A stretch of 6,645 nt of DNA from Alphaproteobacteria bacterium UBA7371. GTDB lineage: Bacteria > Pseudomonadota > Alphaproteobacteria > UBA8317. This document shows, in pieces, positions 6,246 through 6,645 of the stretch. The notes under the pieces are model-generated. The model saw only the letters and a program-made list of their open reading frames with translations, ran no database searches and was not told where the DNA came from. The stretch covers positions 1,884-8,528 of the forward strand of contig DKOD01000131.1 in the NCBI GenBank assembly GCA_002469865.1. The letters are read 5' to 3'. Position 1 is the first letter of the stretch. The number at the start of each line of letters is the position of its first letter. The translations under genes and the position numbers were made by a program.

Positions 6246-6645
6246 GCGACGAATTTGATCTTGCTGATTATGAACGCCGAATGGATGGCGCTTTGTCATC
6301 CATGTCCACAGAAATGGGCAGTTTAAGAACCGGTCGTGCTTCCGTGGGCATCTTGGAGCCGGTGATGGTGGAGGCCTATGGCTCCACCATGCCTCTGAAC
6401 CAAGTTGGGACGATTTCTGTGCCTGAAGCGCGCATGTTGGCCGTTTCTGTTTGGGACAAAGGCATGGTGTCTGCCGTGGACAAAGCAATCCGTAATTCCG
6501 GTCTTGGGCTAAACCCTGCCGTTGATGGCACATTGATCAGAATTCCATTGCCGGATTTGAATGAAGAGCGCCGCCGGGAATTGGCTAAGGTTGCCGCAAA
6601 ATATGCAGAATCCGCCAGAATCGCCATTCGAAATGTGCGCCGCGA
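6242..6645 (+). CDS. frr: Ribosome recycling factor (3' partial, cut by the window edge)
   Basis: RRF acts with EF-G to split the post-termination ribosome into subunits. The ATG at 6242 overlaps the pyrH stop as ATGA, with AGAGG (6231-6235) six bases upstream inside pyrH, so translation is probably coupled. The frame stays open to the window end: 134 codons plus two bases, about 72% of the usual 185. The translation starts MSDEFDLADYERRMDGALSS and carries the family segments LRTGRAS, EAYGSTMPLNQVGTISVPEARML, WDKGMV, AIRNSGLGLNP and, near the edge, ARIAIRNVRR, where the family continues with RD. The long helical domain I begins at both ends of this stretch, with the beta-barrel domain II in the middle. 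The remaining C-terminal helix lies outside the window. Confidence 0.96.
   Translation, partial: MSDEFDLADYERRMDGALSSMSTEMGSLRTGRASVGILEPVMVEAYGSTMPLNQVGTISVPEARMLAVSVWDKGMVSAVDKAIRNSGLGLNPAVDGTLIRIPLPDLNEERRRELAKVAAKYAESARIAIRNVRR

Overview
This window holds a block of core housekeeping genes, all on the plus strand: the end of an unidentified membrane-type gene, then dnaE, rpsB, tsf, pyrH and the first three quarters of frr. Protein wording fits an alphaproteobacterium: the DnaE N-terminal motif CDTDNLFG, the EF-Ts stretch MDCKAAL...GLSKAAKKAGR, and the RRF segment EAYGSTMPLNQVGT. Base composition looks close to balanced by eye. The order rpsB-tsf-pyrH-frr is standard for Proteobacteria. 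From memory, dnaE just upstream of rpsB occurs in Rhodospirillales-like alphaproteobacteria. Genus and species cannot be told from the window.

Layout. Bases 1-89 carry the hydrophobic C-terminal end of an unrecognised reading frame, whose stop codon forms part of the ribosome binding site of dnaE. dnaE (100-3480) starts at TTG and encodes a complete replicative DNA polymerase III alpha subunit. A 141-base gap follows; it can fold into a compact three-way-junction RNA (3539-3591) just ahead of the rpsB ribosome binding site, and is the best candidate for a regulatory element here. rpsB (3622-4452) encodes ribosomal protein S2 with a 50-residue acidic tail. Between rpsB and tsf a GC-rich hairpin with a T-rich tail (4495-4540) looks like an intrinsic terminator or attenuator. 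tsf (4569-5498) encodes EF-Ts, pyrH (5532-6245) UMP kinase, and frr (6242 to the window edge) the ribosome recycling factor; pyrH and frr overlap by four bases.

How they work together. S2 completes the small ribosomal subunit, EF-Ts recharges EF-Tu during elongation, RRF splits the ribosome after termination, and UMP kinase supplies UDP for RNA and DNA precursor synthesis. DnaE replicates the chromosome and may be transcribed separately. No mobile elements, CRISPR arrays, tRNA or rRNA genes, or phage genes were seen. The coding content is ordinary; the interest lies in the two RNA structures flanking rpsB and in the start-codon arrangements.
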